62,924 nt of DNA from Promethearchaeota archaeon (GTDB lineage Archaea; Asgardarchaeota; Lokiarchaeia; Sigyniarchaeales; SOKP01): NCBI GenBank assembly GCA_030603385.1, contig JAUVXW010000026.1, positions 1-62,924 of the forward strand, in the 5' to 3' direction. Under the pieces are notes generated by a model. It was not told the origin of the DNA and did not search any database. It saw nothing but the letters and a program-made list of their open reading frames with translations. Positions 35,302-43,428 of this stretch are shown in pieces. A program made the position numbers and the translations under genes. Position 1 is the stretch's first letter; the number at the start of each line of letters is the position of its first letter.

Positions 35302-35664
35302 ATGAAAAAAGAAAAATATTACCTTCTTAAACCCGAGAAGAATTCAAAATGGGTGGCCTATACTTTCATTGGGATAATAGTTTTTATAGTAATCTACTTT
35401 CCCTTCTTTGCGGTCAACTTGCGTTATCAATTAGGTGCGGTATTCTCAAAGATATTCGATACATTCGGAGTGGCGTGTTTGACGATTGGTAGTGCTATGA
35501 CAGCGATTAGTATATTAAGCTTATTTATAAGTAAATCAATAAACACACGATGGTTTATTCTAGGAATCGTCTTACTGTGGATTGGATGCTGGTGTACTGG
35601 AAGTGTGCTCAACATATTTGGGATCATTATAGGGAACGAGACATCAAATCCTGGATATCACTAA
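35302..35664 (+). CDS. Small three-helix membrane protein
   Basis: I do not recognise the family. The 120-aa protein has a basic N-terminal stretch (MKKEKYYLLKPEKNSK). Three hydrophobic segments follow at about 18-42, 50-75 and 85-112, the last ending in a Gly/Asn-rich tail (GNETSNPGYH). It contains two cysteines in the third helix (GCWCTG). Its own extended promoter supports expression. It is convergent with the ICMT-like gene (34-nt gap). Confidence 0.6.
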   Translation: MKKEKYYLLKPEKNSKWVAYTFIGIIVFIVIYFPFFAVNLRYQLGAVFSKIFDTFGVACLTIGSAMTAISILSLFISKSINTRWFILGIVLLWIGCWCTGSVLNIFGIIIGNETSNPGYH

Positions 35665-35697
35665 AATTTAGATAATATTTAGAATAGAAATGGATCT

Positions 35698-36363
35698 TCA
35701 ATAAAGAAATGGGATTAATTTTTTAGTGTTTTTTTTATATTCTTCGAATTTTTCACCAAATTTTTTTTCCAGTATTCTTTCTTCTTCATTAATCCTCATT
35801 CTAATTAATAAAAAGTAATAAACAAACATAATAATGAGAGTAATGATACATCTAAAAACAAGGCAGAATCCAATAGTTGCAATTAAACCCCCGGAATACA
35901 TGGGATTTCGAATATAATTATAAACTCCCTGAGTAATGAGTTGATGATCCTCTTCAGTAATTAATTCACCAGTTCCAAACCGTCCTAATTGAGCTCGAGC
36001 AACAATTATAAGCAACCCACCAGAAATATAGAGACTGAAACCTACATAACTTATAATAATATTGTCCCAAAAAGGAATTAGCTGGGATATAAACAACTTA
36101 TTCTCATAAAAGGCTCCAATTAAAAAAAAGGGAGATAATAGCAACATGGTTAGTATCAAAAAGTCAAACAGCTTTGAGACATTTCTTTGCTGAGGAATAG
36201 ACCGTAATAACGTATCCACAAGCGTTATCATATAAGCTGTAAGTAAGTACAGAACATATAAAGGAATTGAATAGATCTCTGGTACAAATAATAGATAGAA
36301 TATGTTCTGATAGATTACATAAAGAAATATAAAAAGAGCAAGCTTTTTTCCAAAATCTTTCAT
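35698..36363 (-). CDS. Isoprenylcysteine carboxyl methyltransferase (ICMT)-family membrane protein
   Basis: The 221-aa protein has four or five N-terminal hydrophobic segments. The C-terminal signature of the ICMT/PEMT-like family follows: ITQGVYNYIRNPMYSGGLIATIG, a hydrophobic hairpin, then RINEEERILEKKFGEKFEEYKK. The histidine of the usual Y-x-R-H-P-x-Y is Asn here (YIRNPMY). Family members methylate lipid or prenyl-cysteine carboxylates with SAM at the membrane. The archaeal substrate is not known. The motif is given in parts; it spans about 140-215. Confidence 0.78.
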   Translation of the reverse strand: MKDFGKKLALFIFLYVIYQNIFYLLFVPEIYSIPLYVLYLLTAYMITLVDTLLRSIPQQRNVSKLFDFLILTMLLLSPFFLIGAFYENKLFISQLIPFWDNIIISYVGFSLYISGGLLIIVARAQLGRFGTGELITEEDHQLITQGVYNYIRNPMYSGGLIATIGFCLVFRCIITLIIMFVYYFLLIRMRINEEERILEKKFGEKFEEYKKNTKKLIPFLY

Positions 36364-36478
36364 GTTACTGTTATTTTAAGTACTCTCTTGATATGACTAT
36401 GGTAAGATTCCTTATAAAAATTTTAGTAAACTTTAGAAAATTACATATAACCAACTTCTCAAGAATGCCTTTAAAAAA

Positions 36479-36700
36479 TCAATGATAGACATGAAAATAT
36501 TTGAAACCTGTAGAGGACCCACAGAGAATTAGTAACACTACTGATCCTACGATAACACCAATCATTTTATGTCGTTGAAATTGTCCTAGAAAAAGCCATC
36601 CAATAATCCCTACAATCAATCCTAATGCTCCTACAAGAGATCCTAATGCAATTAAGAATTCAATCGACTCAGCAACAGCATCAAAATAGTCAAATATCAT
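36479..36700 (-). CDS. Small two-helix membrane protein
   Basis: The 73-aa protein has an acidic N-terminus and two Gly-rich hydrophobic helices (about 15-38 and 46-62) separated by QFQRHK. It ends in an aromatic/His tail (FKYFHVYH). No family recognised. A TATATAAAGAAAAATTT promoter (36725-36741) lies so close that the transcript would start at or just before the ATG. Confidence 0.5.
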   Translation of the reverse strand: MIFDYFDAVAESIEFLIALGSLVGALGLIVGIIGWLFLGQFQRHKMIGVIVGSVVLLILCGSSTGFKYFHVYH

Positions 36701-36724
36701 AATGTAATGCTATAATGCCAAACT

Positions 36725-36741
36725 TATATAAAGAAAAATTT
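36725..36741 (-). promoter_or_regulatory. Extended promoter, minus strand
   Basis: Reads AAATTTTTCTTTATATA on the minus strand, about 26 nt before the ATG at 36700. This predicts a leaderless mRNA. Confidence 0.45.
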
Positions 36742-36752
36742 GGAGTCGCAAC

Positions 36753-36769
36753 TTTTTCCTTTAAATATT
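36753..36769 (+). promoter_or_regulatory. Extended promoter, plus strand
   Basis: TTTTTCCTTTAAATATT, 45-60 nt before the start at 36814. It is back to back with the minus-strand promoter at 36725-36741. Confidence 0.45.
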
Positions 36770-36813
36770 GTGGCTATGTTAGAATTCACTAAAATTTCAA
36801 ATTTGAGATTGCT

Positions 36814-37131
36814 ATGAGAAAAATAAAAGAAATTGGCGCGTGTCCAAACTGCGATTGTGGGCTCATAATGTTTAAAACAAACAATTACAAACGGTTTGTG
36901 AAATGTGAGATTTGCGGAATGTCATATTCGTTGCCAAAACGAGGCAAAATTTCAAATTCAGCAATAATCTGTCCAAGAAGCAGGGTCCCAATATTAATCG
37001 TGGAAAAAGAACAGCAAAAAGCATATTTTTGGACAGATCAACCCTGTTTTAGCTGTGTTGCCTTTGATAAATGTAACGCGATTGAGGAACTTGTCAATGA
37101 ATTTAAGTCGTTAGAGGTGTATGGATATTAA
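36814..37131 (+). CDS. Zinc-ribbon protein resembling topoisomerase I C-terminal fingers
   Basis: The 105-aa protein has two cysteine clusters in the first half: CPNC, then CEIC, in GACPNCDCGLIMFKTNNYKR and FVKCEICGMSYSLPKRGKI. The F-V-K-C-x-x-C-G-M-x-Y-x-L-P-x-x-G order is that of the 4-Cys fingers at the C-terminus of type IA topoisomerases. A second part has CPRSRVPIL and CFSCVAFDKC. It may bind single-stranded DNA. It overlaps the next membrane-protein gene by 11 nt, so the two are co-translated. Confidence 0.65.
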   Translation: MRKIKEIGACPNCDCGLIMFKTNNYKRFVKCEICGMSYSLPKRGKISNSAIICPRSRVPILIVEKEQQKAYFWTDQPCFSCVAFDKCNAIEELVNEFKSLEVYGY

Positions 37132-38146
37132 AATAGTAAGAAAAGTATCTTTAATACTTCTTTTCTGCTTTTTTTTATGTTTTTTTAGCGTTGTTAATAA
37201 TTCGAGTAAATTTTGGGTTAGAGCCCAATTAAGCACAATTGATCCTGAATTACCTGATAAAGTATATGCATTCGTAGCCCCAAGTGATACGCTTACGTTT
37301 GAAGATCTGCCTTTACAGAAGTATTACAAGTATTATATTTGGGTGGAGATTGTTACCCCTCACAATTGTTCCCTTACAATTACTTTATGGGATCCTGACG
37401 GTATGCAATTTGATATCTTTGAAAATGATTTATTTTATGATCCCGATTTTGGGAGATACTATGAGATTCCCTTTGGTACGGCGTTAGGAGGCAATTGTAC
37501 AATTGAGTTTTTCGTAGTCACCTTCGAGAATCTGAATATGTATATCAGAATAGAGCAAGGTCCTAAGTGTCTTTTTGATATAATTCCGTGGGAAGAGATT
37601 GGGGATATGGTTTTGTATAAGGTAACACGTTTTTCTAATGGGATGACCATCTCACATAACGTTACCTTCAAGATAGATTATATGTATAAATTCTACATCG
37701 GGAGACTTTCAGCTATTTCATTTAAAGAAAATAATGAACATAGACTTGATTATACCATTTATGATCCTGATGATTTAGAATATGAGATTTATTATAATGA
37801 AAGCCTTTCTCCTATTAATGAGGTGGATAAATTTATGTTCGGAACAGCGATTGAGGGTTTTTACATGATAACATTATCTATATACAGCGAAGTGGAATAT
37901 TCAAATATAGCGTATGCCATAATAGAACATCACAAGATTAGTCATGTGGTAGATCCGAACCAGACAGACCAAGAACCGCCGAACAATACAACCCTTCAAA
38001 CAAATAAGTTTTCAATCCCTAAAGAATGGACAGCGGGAATTCTCATTGTCGGAGGGATTATAATAGTAGGTGTGATCATCATCATAGTAAGAAGCCGAGA
38101 ACGAAATTTCGTAAACTTTAAGGAAAGAATTGACCGCAAAAAATAA
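37121..38146 (+). CDS. Single-pass membrane protein with extracellular beta domains
   Basis: The 341-aa protein has a signal peptide (about 5-33), two similar extracellular units of about 120 residues and one C-terminal transmembrane helix at about 305-325 with a basic cytoplasmic tail. Both units contain L-T-I-T-L-W-D-P-D-G or L-D-Y-T-I-Y-D-P-D-D strands, each followed by FGTAL or FGTAI, so the domain is duplicated. No known family was recognised; the fold may be beta-sandwich, like PPC domains. It starts inside the zinc-ribbon gene (11-nt overlap), an odd pairing of a DNA-binding-like and a surface protein. Confidence 0.65.
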   Translation: MDIKIVRKVSLILLFCFFLCFFSVVNNSSKFWVRAQLSTIDPELPDKVYAFVAPSDTLTFEDLPLQKYYKYYIWVEIVTPHNCSLTITLWDPDGMQFDIFENDLFYDPDFGRYYEIPFGTALGGNCTIEFFVVTFENLNMYIRIEQGPKCLFDIIPWEEIGDMVLYKVTRFSNGMTISHNVTFKIDYMYKFYIGRLSAISFKENNEHRLDYTIYDPDDLEYEIYYNESLSPINEVDKFMFGTAIEGFYMITLSIYSEVEYSNIAYAIIEHHKISHVVDPNQTDQEPPNNTTLQTNKFSIPKEWTAGILIVGGIIIVGVIIIIVRSRERNFVNFKERIDRKK

Positions 38147-38359
38147 ACAAGATTATATTATTTCTTTATTTTTAATAGAAGTGTTTGGATAAACATTATA
38201 CCTTAGTGAAAGAAATTTGGAATGATTTTCAATTCTCTCAGAAATAACCCCTCAAATTAAAATTTATATTGTTCTTTCGAATAAATAGCTTTATTAAAGA
38301 CTTCAGATATATTCATATAATAGAGTATATAAATACGCGTGGTCACGCTGGGAAAAGAA

Positions 38360-38563
38360 ATGAATTTTTTAGAATCATTAGAACTAGCGTTAAAAGATTA
38401 TATTGAAGATAAAATATCACTAGGGAAAGCAGCTGAGCTTGCGAATCTGGCGATATGGGAAATGAATGATGAATTGAAGAAAAGAAAATTTACCCTTAAT
38501 TATAAATTATCAGAAGCTCAGTTAGAGATAGAGAGATTATTAAAGAAACACAAAAAAGAATAG
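38360..38563 (+). CDS. UPF0175-family small protein
   Basis: The 67-aa protein (from ATG 38360) has ALKDYIEDKISLGKAAELANLAIWEM, the UPF0175 signature, where a helix is followed by the S-x-G-K-A-A-E-L-A helix-turn-helix. Members are small DNA-binding proteins, sometimes paired with PIN toxins. No PIN gene is adjacent here, so it is an orphan. A GTG at 38339 would lengthen it by seven residues, but the TATA (GTATATAAATA near 38322-38332) predicts transcription from about 38354, which favours the ATG. Confidence 0.7.
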   Translation: MNFLESLELALKDYIEDKISLGKAAELANLAIWEMNDELKKRKFTLNYKLSEAQLEIERLLKKHKKE

Positions 38564-38649
38564 TCTTTGAAATCTTTTTAAGAAATTTAAAGATATCAAT
38601 AAGCTAGTATCCATTCAAGTCTTAAAAAAAATGAAAAAAAAAAATTAAA

Positions 38650-39891
38650 TTAGGTTTTTAATAATCCTTTCGCGTTTTTTTGCCACTCAAGAACTTTGGA
38701 CGTTGATGCACCACTTAACTTAGCGGATAAATCGCCTGGATCAGCAACTACTAACTCGTCAATCGAACTAATACCAAGAGCATGCAAACCCTCTGCTGTG
38801 CCTTTGCCAATACCTTTAACAGAAACTAATGAAACTTGTTTTGAAACTGACTCTGAATCATTATTTACGTCTGATGAAGTCTCATCTTTTTCCTCGTATA
38901 GCGTTTCGACTTCAAATTCTAATCCAGGTGATTCAGGAATCTCTACTTTGTCTGTATCTGCAATCCCTGCTGAAGTGATGAAAAATTCGCACTCTTCAGG
39001 AGGGAGATCGGGAGCATCCACAATTACAGCTCGCCTTTTTAGTGAGTTATTCGATGAAAATCCTTTAGTCTTAAACATGATTCGGAAATGGCACCCGTGG
39101 GCTACAATATTGCCGCCAATTGCATCGTTGGTTGAGAACATGCCCATCATCTTGACTGCGACTTGGTTGGTAAGCAAAACGGCACAATTATACGTCTCGG
39201 CTATCCTTGATAGTGTATGAATAATATTGTTTAAGAGGGCTTGTCGAGGCGCTAGTTTACTAATGCCTACATACTCTGCTCTTAACAATGCCATCAGACT
39301 GTCAATGATAATAAGTCGCACCCCACGAGTTTTACAGAGAGTTTCTGCTTTTTGGATCATCTGAGATTGATGATCTGAGGAGTAAATCCTAGCATGATAA
39401 ATCCGTGAGAGTGTCTCATTAGGATTTAACCCGAAACGTTTGGCAATGCGTTTGATTTTCTCTTTCGAAAATGTGTTTTCAGTATCGATATAGGCAACAG
39501 AGGTATTTAGTCCACCATTCTTCACAGAAAGTTGACTTGTAACTGATATCGTATGAGCTAATGCTGTCTTTCCCGATTTGAAAGGCCCATATACTTCGGT
39601 TAATTTTCCTGTTTGGAAGCCACCACCTAAAATTTTATTAAGCTCTGAAGATCCAGTGGTCATGAACTCCACATTCTCATCAATATCTTTTGCTTGTATA
39701 AAATCTGTCATTCCTAACGCATTCCGTGCATTCCAAATTAATTTTTTCGCAGTCTTGTCTCCTAATCCATCAATATCTGACACTATAGAACCGGGACTCA
39801 TTGCTAGGGCTTCTGCGGTGCTGATGCCGTTATCCTGAAGCAGTTTAATCTGTCGGGCGTTTATTCCTTTAATTTGACTTAAATCTGCCAT
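38650..39891 (-). CDS. radA: RadA recombinase with extra C-terminal helix-hairpin-helix domain
   Basis: The 413-aa protein starts with the normal RadA HhH domain (IKGINARQIKLLQDNGIST). The RecA-fold core follows, with Walker A GPFKSGKT (102-109; archaeal RadA usually G-E-F-G-S-G-K-T), the VRLIIIDSLMALLRAEY Walker B strand and LLTNQVAVKM (L2/DNA loop). After about 330 comes an acidic linker and a second HhH pair (VSVKGIGKGTAEGLHALGIS, about 355-413) that ordinary 320-350-aa RadA lacks. It would catalyse DNA strand exchange. Promoter TATATAAAGAAAAAA lies at 39945; GGTGAT serves as ribosome site. Confidence 0.88.
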   Translation of the reverse strand: MADLSQIKGINARQIKLLQDNGISTAEALAMSPGSIVSDIDGLGDKTAKKLIWNARNALGMTDFIQAKDIDENVEFMTTGSSELNKILGGGFQTGKLTEVYGPFKSGKTALAHTISVTSQLSVKNGGLNTSVAYIDTENTFSKEKIKRIAKRFGLNPNETLSRIYHARIYSSDHQSQMIQKAETLCKTRGVRLIIIDSLMALLRAEYVGISKLAPRQALLNNIIHTLSRIAETYNCAVLLTNQVAVKMMGMFSTNDAIGGNIVAHGCHFRIMFKTKGFSSNNSLKRRAVIVDAPDLPPEECEFFITSAGIADTDKVEIPESPGLEFEVETLYEEKDETSSDVNNDSESVSKQVSLVSVKGIGKGTAEGLHALGISSIDELVVADPGDLSAKLSGASTSKVLEWQKNAKGLLKT

Positions 39892-39944
39892 ATCTTTTTT
39901 ACATCACCATTTTTCTGGTAATTATACTCTAAATACTACCAGTC

Positions 39945-39960
39945 TATATAAAGAAAAAAT
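39945..39960 (-). promoter_or_regulatory. Extended promoter of radA
   Basis: Minus strand ATTTTTTCTTTATATA, about 54 nt before the ATG. It is followed by a GGTGATGT ribosome-binding site. Confidence 0.45.
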
Positions 39961-39963
39961 AAG

Positions 39964-40078
39964 AGTTAAAAAAGAGTGATAAAACCAAAAATTTAGGAGG
40001 AAGGGGGCTAAAGTAGGGGATATGGATATATTCGAACTCTAAACACGGGGAATATAGGTTTATAACTCTTTTTTAACT
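39964..40078. repeat. 14-bp perfect inverted repeat bounding a G-rich 87-nt segment
   Basis: AGTTAAAAAAGAGT (39964-39977) and ACTCTTTTTTAACT (40065-40078) are perfect complements. The enclosed sequence is G-rich (GGAGGAAGGGGGCTAAAGTAG, split for reading) and contains a TTTAG/CTAAA mini-hairpin. It lies in the 384-nt divergent gap between radA and an enoyl-CoA hydratase, which holds no ORF. It may be a structured RNA or an operator-like cruciform. Confidence 0.45.
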
Positions 40079-40275
40079 TGAATCTTATTAGTGATGAGGT
40101 TTTATAAAGAAAAATAAAAAGTGAAAAACACTTCAGATAAAACAAAACCCACCATCATCCAACATAAAGTATAGTTAAATTACAGTTCTAAGGTTTTTAA
40201 CAAAATTAATTATTCATTTTGGATTTGGTAATATAATAAAAAACATAATTATACAAATTAAATAGATTGAAAAAA

Positions 40276-41100
40276 ATGATAGCTATTGAAGATTTTAGAG
40301 ACATAAAATATGAAAAAGAAGAAAATGGCATAGGAACTATAACTATCAATCGTCCAGAACGCAGAAATGCTCTATCTCCCATAACCTTTTTAGAATTGGA
40401 GGCAGCATTCGATCATATGGAACAAGATGATGATATTAGAGTTGTTATCATAACGGGGAACCAAGATGGAAATGCTTTTTCTTCAGGGGCATATATGAGT
40501 CCAAAAGTGATGAGTGAGATGACACCCGAAATAAGGAAATTGTTAGATCCGACTGATCGATCATCGAGAAATATGGCTCGAAAGATTTTTGATTTTCCTA
40601 AGCCTATAGTAGCTGCTGTGAATGGATTAGCTATTGGTGGTGGGATTACGATGCTTTTAATTGGTGCGGATCTTATCTATGCCTCAGAAAACGCATATTT
40701 AGGCTTTTATTTTGTACAAAATGCGTTTATGTCAGAATTTGCATCAACATTCCTTTTACCCCTCTATCTTGGATTTCAAAGAGCTAAAGAGATTATATAT
40801 TACGGAAGAAAAATCGAAGCACAGAAGGCTCTAGAGCTTGGGTTAGTAAATAAAGTCCTTCCACTTAATGAGCTTGTACCTTATGCGAGAGAACAGGCAT
40901 TAAAATTAATTGCTCCAAAAGCACCGGGTTTATCAATCAGATTAATGAGGAAAGCTGTGCACGACATGTTCAAAGATCAAATATACAAAATCCTAGATAT
41001 AGAAAACGAAGGTTATAAAACCTTACTGAGTAAACCGGATATAACAATCGCAATGTCTGCTAGAAGTAAAAAAATAGAACCTGTATTCAAGGGAAGATAA
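40276..41100 (+). CDS. Enoyl-CoA hydratase/isomerase family protein
   Basis: The 274-aa crotonase has TINRPERRNALSPITF, NAFSSGAYMSPKVM (first oxyanion-hole loop) and PKPIVAAVNGLAIGGGITMLL (second). FVQNAFMSEFASTFLLPLYLG follows, with one acidic residue in the catalytic region. It stands away from the other CoA-ester genes, between recombination genes. ATG at 40276 is preferred; TTG at 40267 would add three residues. Confidence 0.82.
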   Translation: MIAIEDFRDIKYEKEENGIGTITINRPERRNALSPITFLELEAAFDHMEQDDDIRVVIITGNQDGNAFSSGAYMSPKVMSEMTPEIRKLLDPTDRSSRNMARKIFDFPKPIVAAVNGLAIGGGITMLLIGADLIYASENAYLGFYFVQNAFMSEFASTFLLPLYLGFQRAKEIIYYGRKIEAQKALELGLVNKVLPLNELVPYAREQALKLIAPKAPGLSIRLMRKAVHDMFKDQIYKILDIENEGYKTLLSKPDITIAMSARSKKIEPVFKGR

Positions 41101-41189
41101 AATTTTTGTGAACTTTTTTTCTATTTCCTAATGATTATTTGTATTTTTTATTTTTTAACAAATAGTATTAAACCAGATAATAAACTTAA

Positions 41190-41897
41190 TTAGAAAAAAA
41201 AAAACCCGTGATTGTCTAACTGAAAGAACAGGGATGCGATTTTTTTTCCTATCTCAATTACCATTTCCCTATCCTTAGAAATTAGTGACTTTCTCAAAAA
41301 AATATTCACACTTTTAATCCTTTTATATAACGAGTGAAAAAACGGAAGTGTTTTCTGTAATTTGACATTAAAAGAAACTTCATGGAGTAGAATTAACGTG
41401 ATATTCTCCCGCTGACATCGTAATATAAGAGGACATAGGATATTATCAAAGATATCCTCCAAGATAGAGGTTCTCTTTCTGATATCGTCAACCTTAGAAA
41501 TCTTAAAACGTAGATGGTGTGAGATATTATCTATTACAATGAACCTTAAATCAGGAGGGAAAAGAAAGTTTTCATTTACCATTTTTCCAAGTAAATTATT
41601 TTGTTCTGAATATGAGGGAAAAACCTTACTTGGAGTAATGTATAAATTATTTAGTAAATAATCGCACTTCTTATTCTGATCCTGACACATCGAAACTAAT
41701 CTATTTTTAGGAAATGGTTCACTTGCTTGAATCCAGAAACAACTACCTTTATAGACATCGCCGATTGCTAACGATTGGCTGACTAAAAAGAGAGCTAAAG
41801 AGGTTTTCCCTGTTCCAGACTCTCCTGAAATGGATATTACTGAATTATGCTGAAGAATTTTTTCAAATCCTTGTAAAACTACGTCTTGAAAAGTCAT
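41190..41897 (-). CDS. RecA-fold ATPase, RadB/KaiC-like
   Basis: The 235-aa protein has Walker A GESGTGKT (25-32), then a RecA-like core with a Walker B strand LRFIVIDNISHHLRF and a following strand ITLILLHEVSFNVK (equivalent to the RadB/Rad51 L-x-x-x-H/N-Q-V strand). It lacks the N-terminal HhH of RadA and is of the size of RadB, so a recombinase paralogue is the best guess. It starts 3 nt after the stop of a small membrane-protein gene and is the last gene of an operon headed by an M50-like protease. The C-terminal FFFF lies in a poly-A/T tract. Confidence 0.65.
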   Translation of the reverse strand: MTFQDVVLQGFEKILQHNSVISISGESGTGKTSLALFLVSQSLAIGDVYKGSCFWIQASEPFPKNRLVSMCQDQNKKCDYLLNNLYITPSKVFPSYSEQNNLLGKMVNENFLFPPDLRFIVIDNISHHLRFKISKVDDIRKRTSILEDIFDNILCPLILRCQRENITLILLHEVSFNVKLQKTLPFFHSLYKRIKSVNIFLRKSLISKDREMVIEIGKKIASLFFQLDNHGFFFF

Positions 41898-41900
41898 AAC

Positions 41901-42239
41901 TCACTCATCTAATAACTCTAGAACTTCCTGCTTGGTTTGCTCTATTTGCTCTTCATTGTTATTTTCTTTAATGCTGTCATCATGTATATATCGGGGCTCG
42001 GAATTACTAAATAGTTGTTGGAGCATCATTAGAGTCATAATATCATTAAACTTACCATCTTGGTGTTGCGGGTTGCCTTTCATAAAACCAAATACTCCTC
42101 CACTCGATCCCGAACGTTTAGATTTGACATATAAATACACCACAATGAAAATTCCAATGAAAATAACCGCATAGACCGGATTTTGCTGAAAAAATATAAA
42201 AAATCCAATAATCAACACTATATAACAGAATCCTTTCAT
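41901..42239 (-). CDS. Small membrane protein with acidic tail
   Basis: The 112-aa protein begins with two adjacent hydrophobic segments (about 3-19 and 22-38). A Ser/Gly linker (KRSGSSGGVFGF) and an acidic helical C-terminus with EENNEEQIEQTKQEVLELLDE-like composition follow. No family recognised. It is the middle gene of a three-gene operon, with an 18-nt gap upstream and a 3-nt gap downstream. Confidence 0.55.
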   Translation of the reverse strand: MKGFCYIVLIIGFFIFFQQNPVYAVIFIGIFIVVYLYVKSKRSGSSGGVFGFMKGNPQHQDGKFNDIMTLMMLQQLFSNSEPRYIHDDSIKENNNEEQIEQTKQEVLELLDE

Positions 42240-42257
42240 CTTTCTTACAACCTCATA

Positions 42258-43034
42258 TTACTCCTCATAATCCATATAATATCGTTCAACCATTTCGGGT
42301 TTGAAGCGCCTTCTGATAAGCCTTCTCCTTCTAATTTTAGAGGGAATTCTTCCTTTACGATAGCGAATTTTGTTTATAAGGATACCTAACGAAATGAACG
42401 AGTATTTTAAGATAATATAGCAAAAAATGATGATAAAATAATAGAAAAATTCATAGGAAAAGATAATATTAAAACTTCCAACCAATAACCAAGATATCAA
42501 AAAAGAAAGGATTACGAGAAAAATCTGATATTGACCATGTTGAGGATCATTCTGATATGAAAACTTGAGAAAAAAAAGATCTCCTCTTGAGGGAGATAAG
42601 GTTATAAAAATCGACACAATACAAATCCCAGAAATAATGCGGGCAATGGGATCAAAGATCGGATTAAATACCACCTTAAGCAGAAAATAGATTATCCATG
42701 TTCCAAAAATTAATGGAGCAAAACTTGTTAAAAATCCTTGTAAGAGGGTCATCTGATAGGGATGTAATGGAGTTACTGAACCATGAGGAGATGCTTTTGA
42801 CGAATTTTCGTCCCGATACTTGACTCTTAAGTTATGAGAAGGAACACCAACTAAAAGATCCATTAGGCGATGCGATACTTCATGCACAATGACACCTACA
42901 AAAAATATAAGGTTTATTATGGTATTTCCAATGCTTCCAAAATCAGTTGACAACAATAATTTTTCACTTATATACCCAATAGCATAGACAAACGGGAAAA
43001 TTGTAAGAGCTATAAGTAACACTTCTCCAAACAT
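42258..43034 (-). CDS. M50-like membrane metalloprotease
   Basis: The 258-aa polytopic protein has HEVSH (H51-E52...H55) inside a hydrophobic segment. Later TLSPSRGDL, with D152, is placed as the third zinc ligand of M50/site-2-protease-like proteins. About five or six transmembrane segments and a very basic C-terminal region near 228-243 (RKGRIPSKIRRRRLIRRR) are seen. It would cut substrates within or next to the membrane. First gene of the operon with the small membrane protein and the RecA-fold ATPase. Promoter at 43055-43071. Confidence 0.68.
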   Translation of the reverse strand: MFGEVLLIALTIFPFVYAIGYISEKLLLSTDFGSIGNTIINLIFFVGVIVHEVSHRLMDLLVGVPSHNLRVKYRDENSSKASPHGSVTPLHPYQMTLLQGFLTSFAPLIFGTWIIYFLLKVVFNPIFDPIARIISGICIVSIFITLSPSRGDLFFLKFSYQNDPQHGQYQIFLVILSFLISWLLVGSFNIIFSYEFFYYFIIIFCYIILKYSFISLGILINKIRYRKGRIPSKIRRRRLIRRRFKPEMVERYYMDYEE

Positions 43035-43054
43035 ATACTTTTATGAAATTATTC

Positions 43055-43071
43055 ATATTTAAAGAAAAATT
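43055..43071 (-). promoter_or_regulatory. Extended promoter of the protease operon
   Basis: Minus strand AATTTTTCTTTAAATAT, centred about 26 nt from the ATG at 43034. This predicts a leaderless mRNA. Confidence 0.45.
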
Positions 43072-43428
43072 TCTGAAGGAGAATTTATGATCAATTTATG
43101 ATGAAATTTGTTACTACATTATTTTTCTTCGTGATCACTAAAATTTTAATACTCAACCGAATAGCCTAATTCTTATATGATGGAAAACTTATGACTAAAC
43201 GGGCACTATTTCTAGATGTTATTATATCACCTTCGATGGTTTTTATATGTACAAAAATGTCACTGCGAGTCGAAATGAAAAAAGTGGGGTTTTTATACTT
43301 TTAGTCAATTTGTGATCGAGGTGTAGACGAGCTCTACTTACAAATTCCGATCCCAACCGATAGCTTTAAAAAGCAAACACCGTCACAAAGTTTTCTTAGT
43401 AAAAAGAAAAAATAGTGATCAAAAAAAA
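43072..43428. other. Intergenic region with inverted repeats; no ORF
   Basis: TGACTAAA (43192-43199) and TTTAGTCA (43300-43307) are complements enclosing 100 nt. A second set nests as GGTGT (43320-43324) with ACACC (43377-43381), around a GTAGA/TCTAC hairpin (43323-43337) that competes with it. The stretch 43260-43390 is more GC-rich than its surroundings. It may be a small RNA or the leader of the TFB gene at 43429. Confidence 0.3.

Noticed and set aside
38360..38563. UPF0175 as half of a toxin-antitoxin pair
   Set aside because: No PIN-domain or other toxin-like gene lies next to it on either side.
38696..39220. 174-aa reading opposite radA
   Set aside because: It is the complement of a conserved RecA-fold gene and has no family motif or promoter.
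40086..40150. Box C/D sRNA (GTGATGA box C near 40092)
   Set aside because: No CTGA box D or terminal stem follows at the expected distance.
43312..43381. tRNA-like cloverleaf
   Set aside because: The hairpin GTAG/CTAC would give a GAG anticodon, but position 33 is C, not T, and no T-arm or acceptor stem pairs up.
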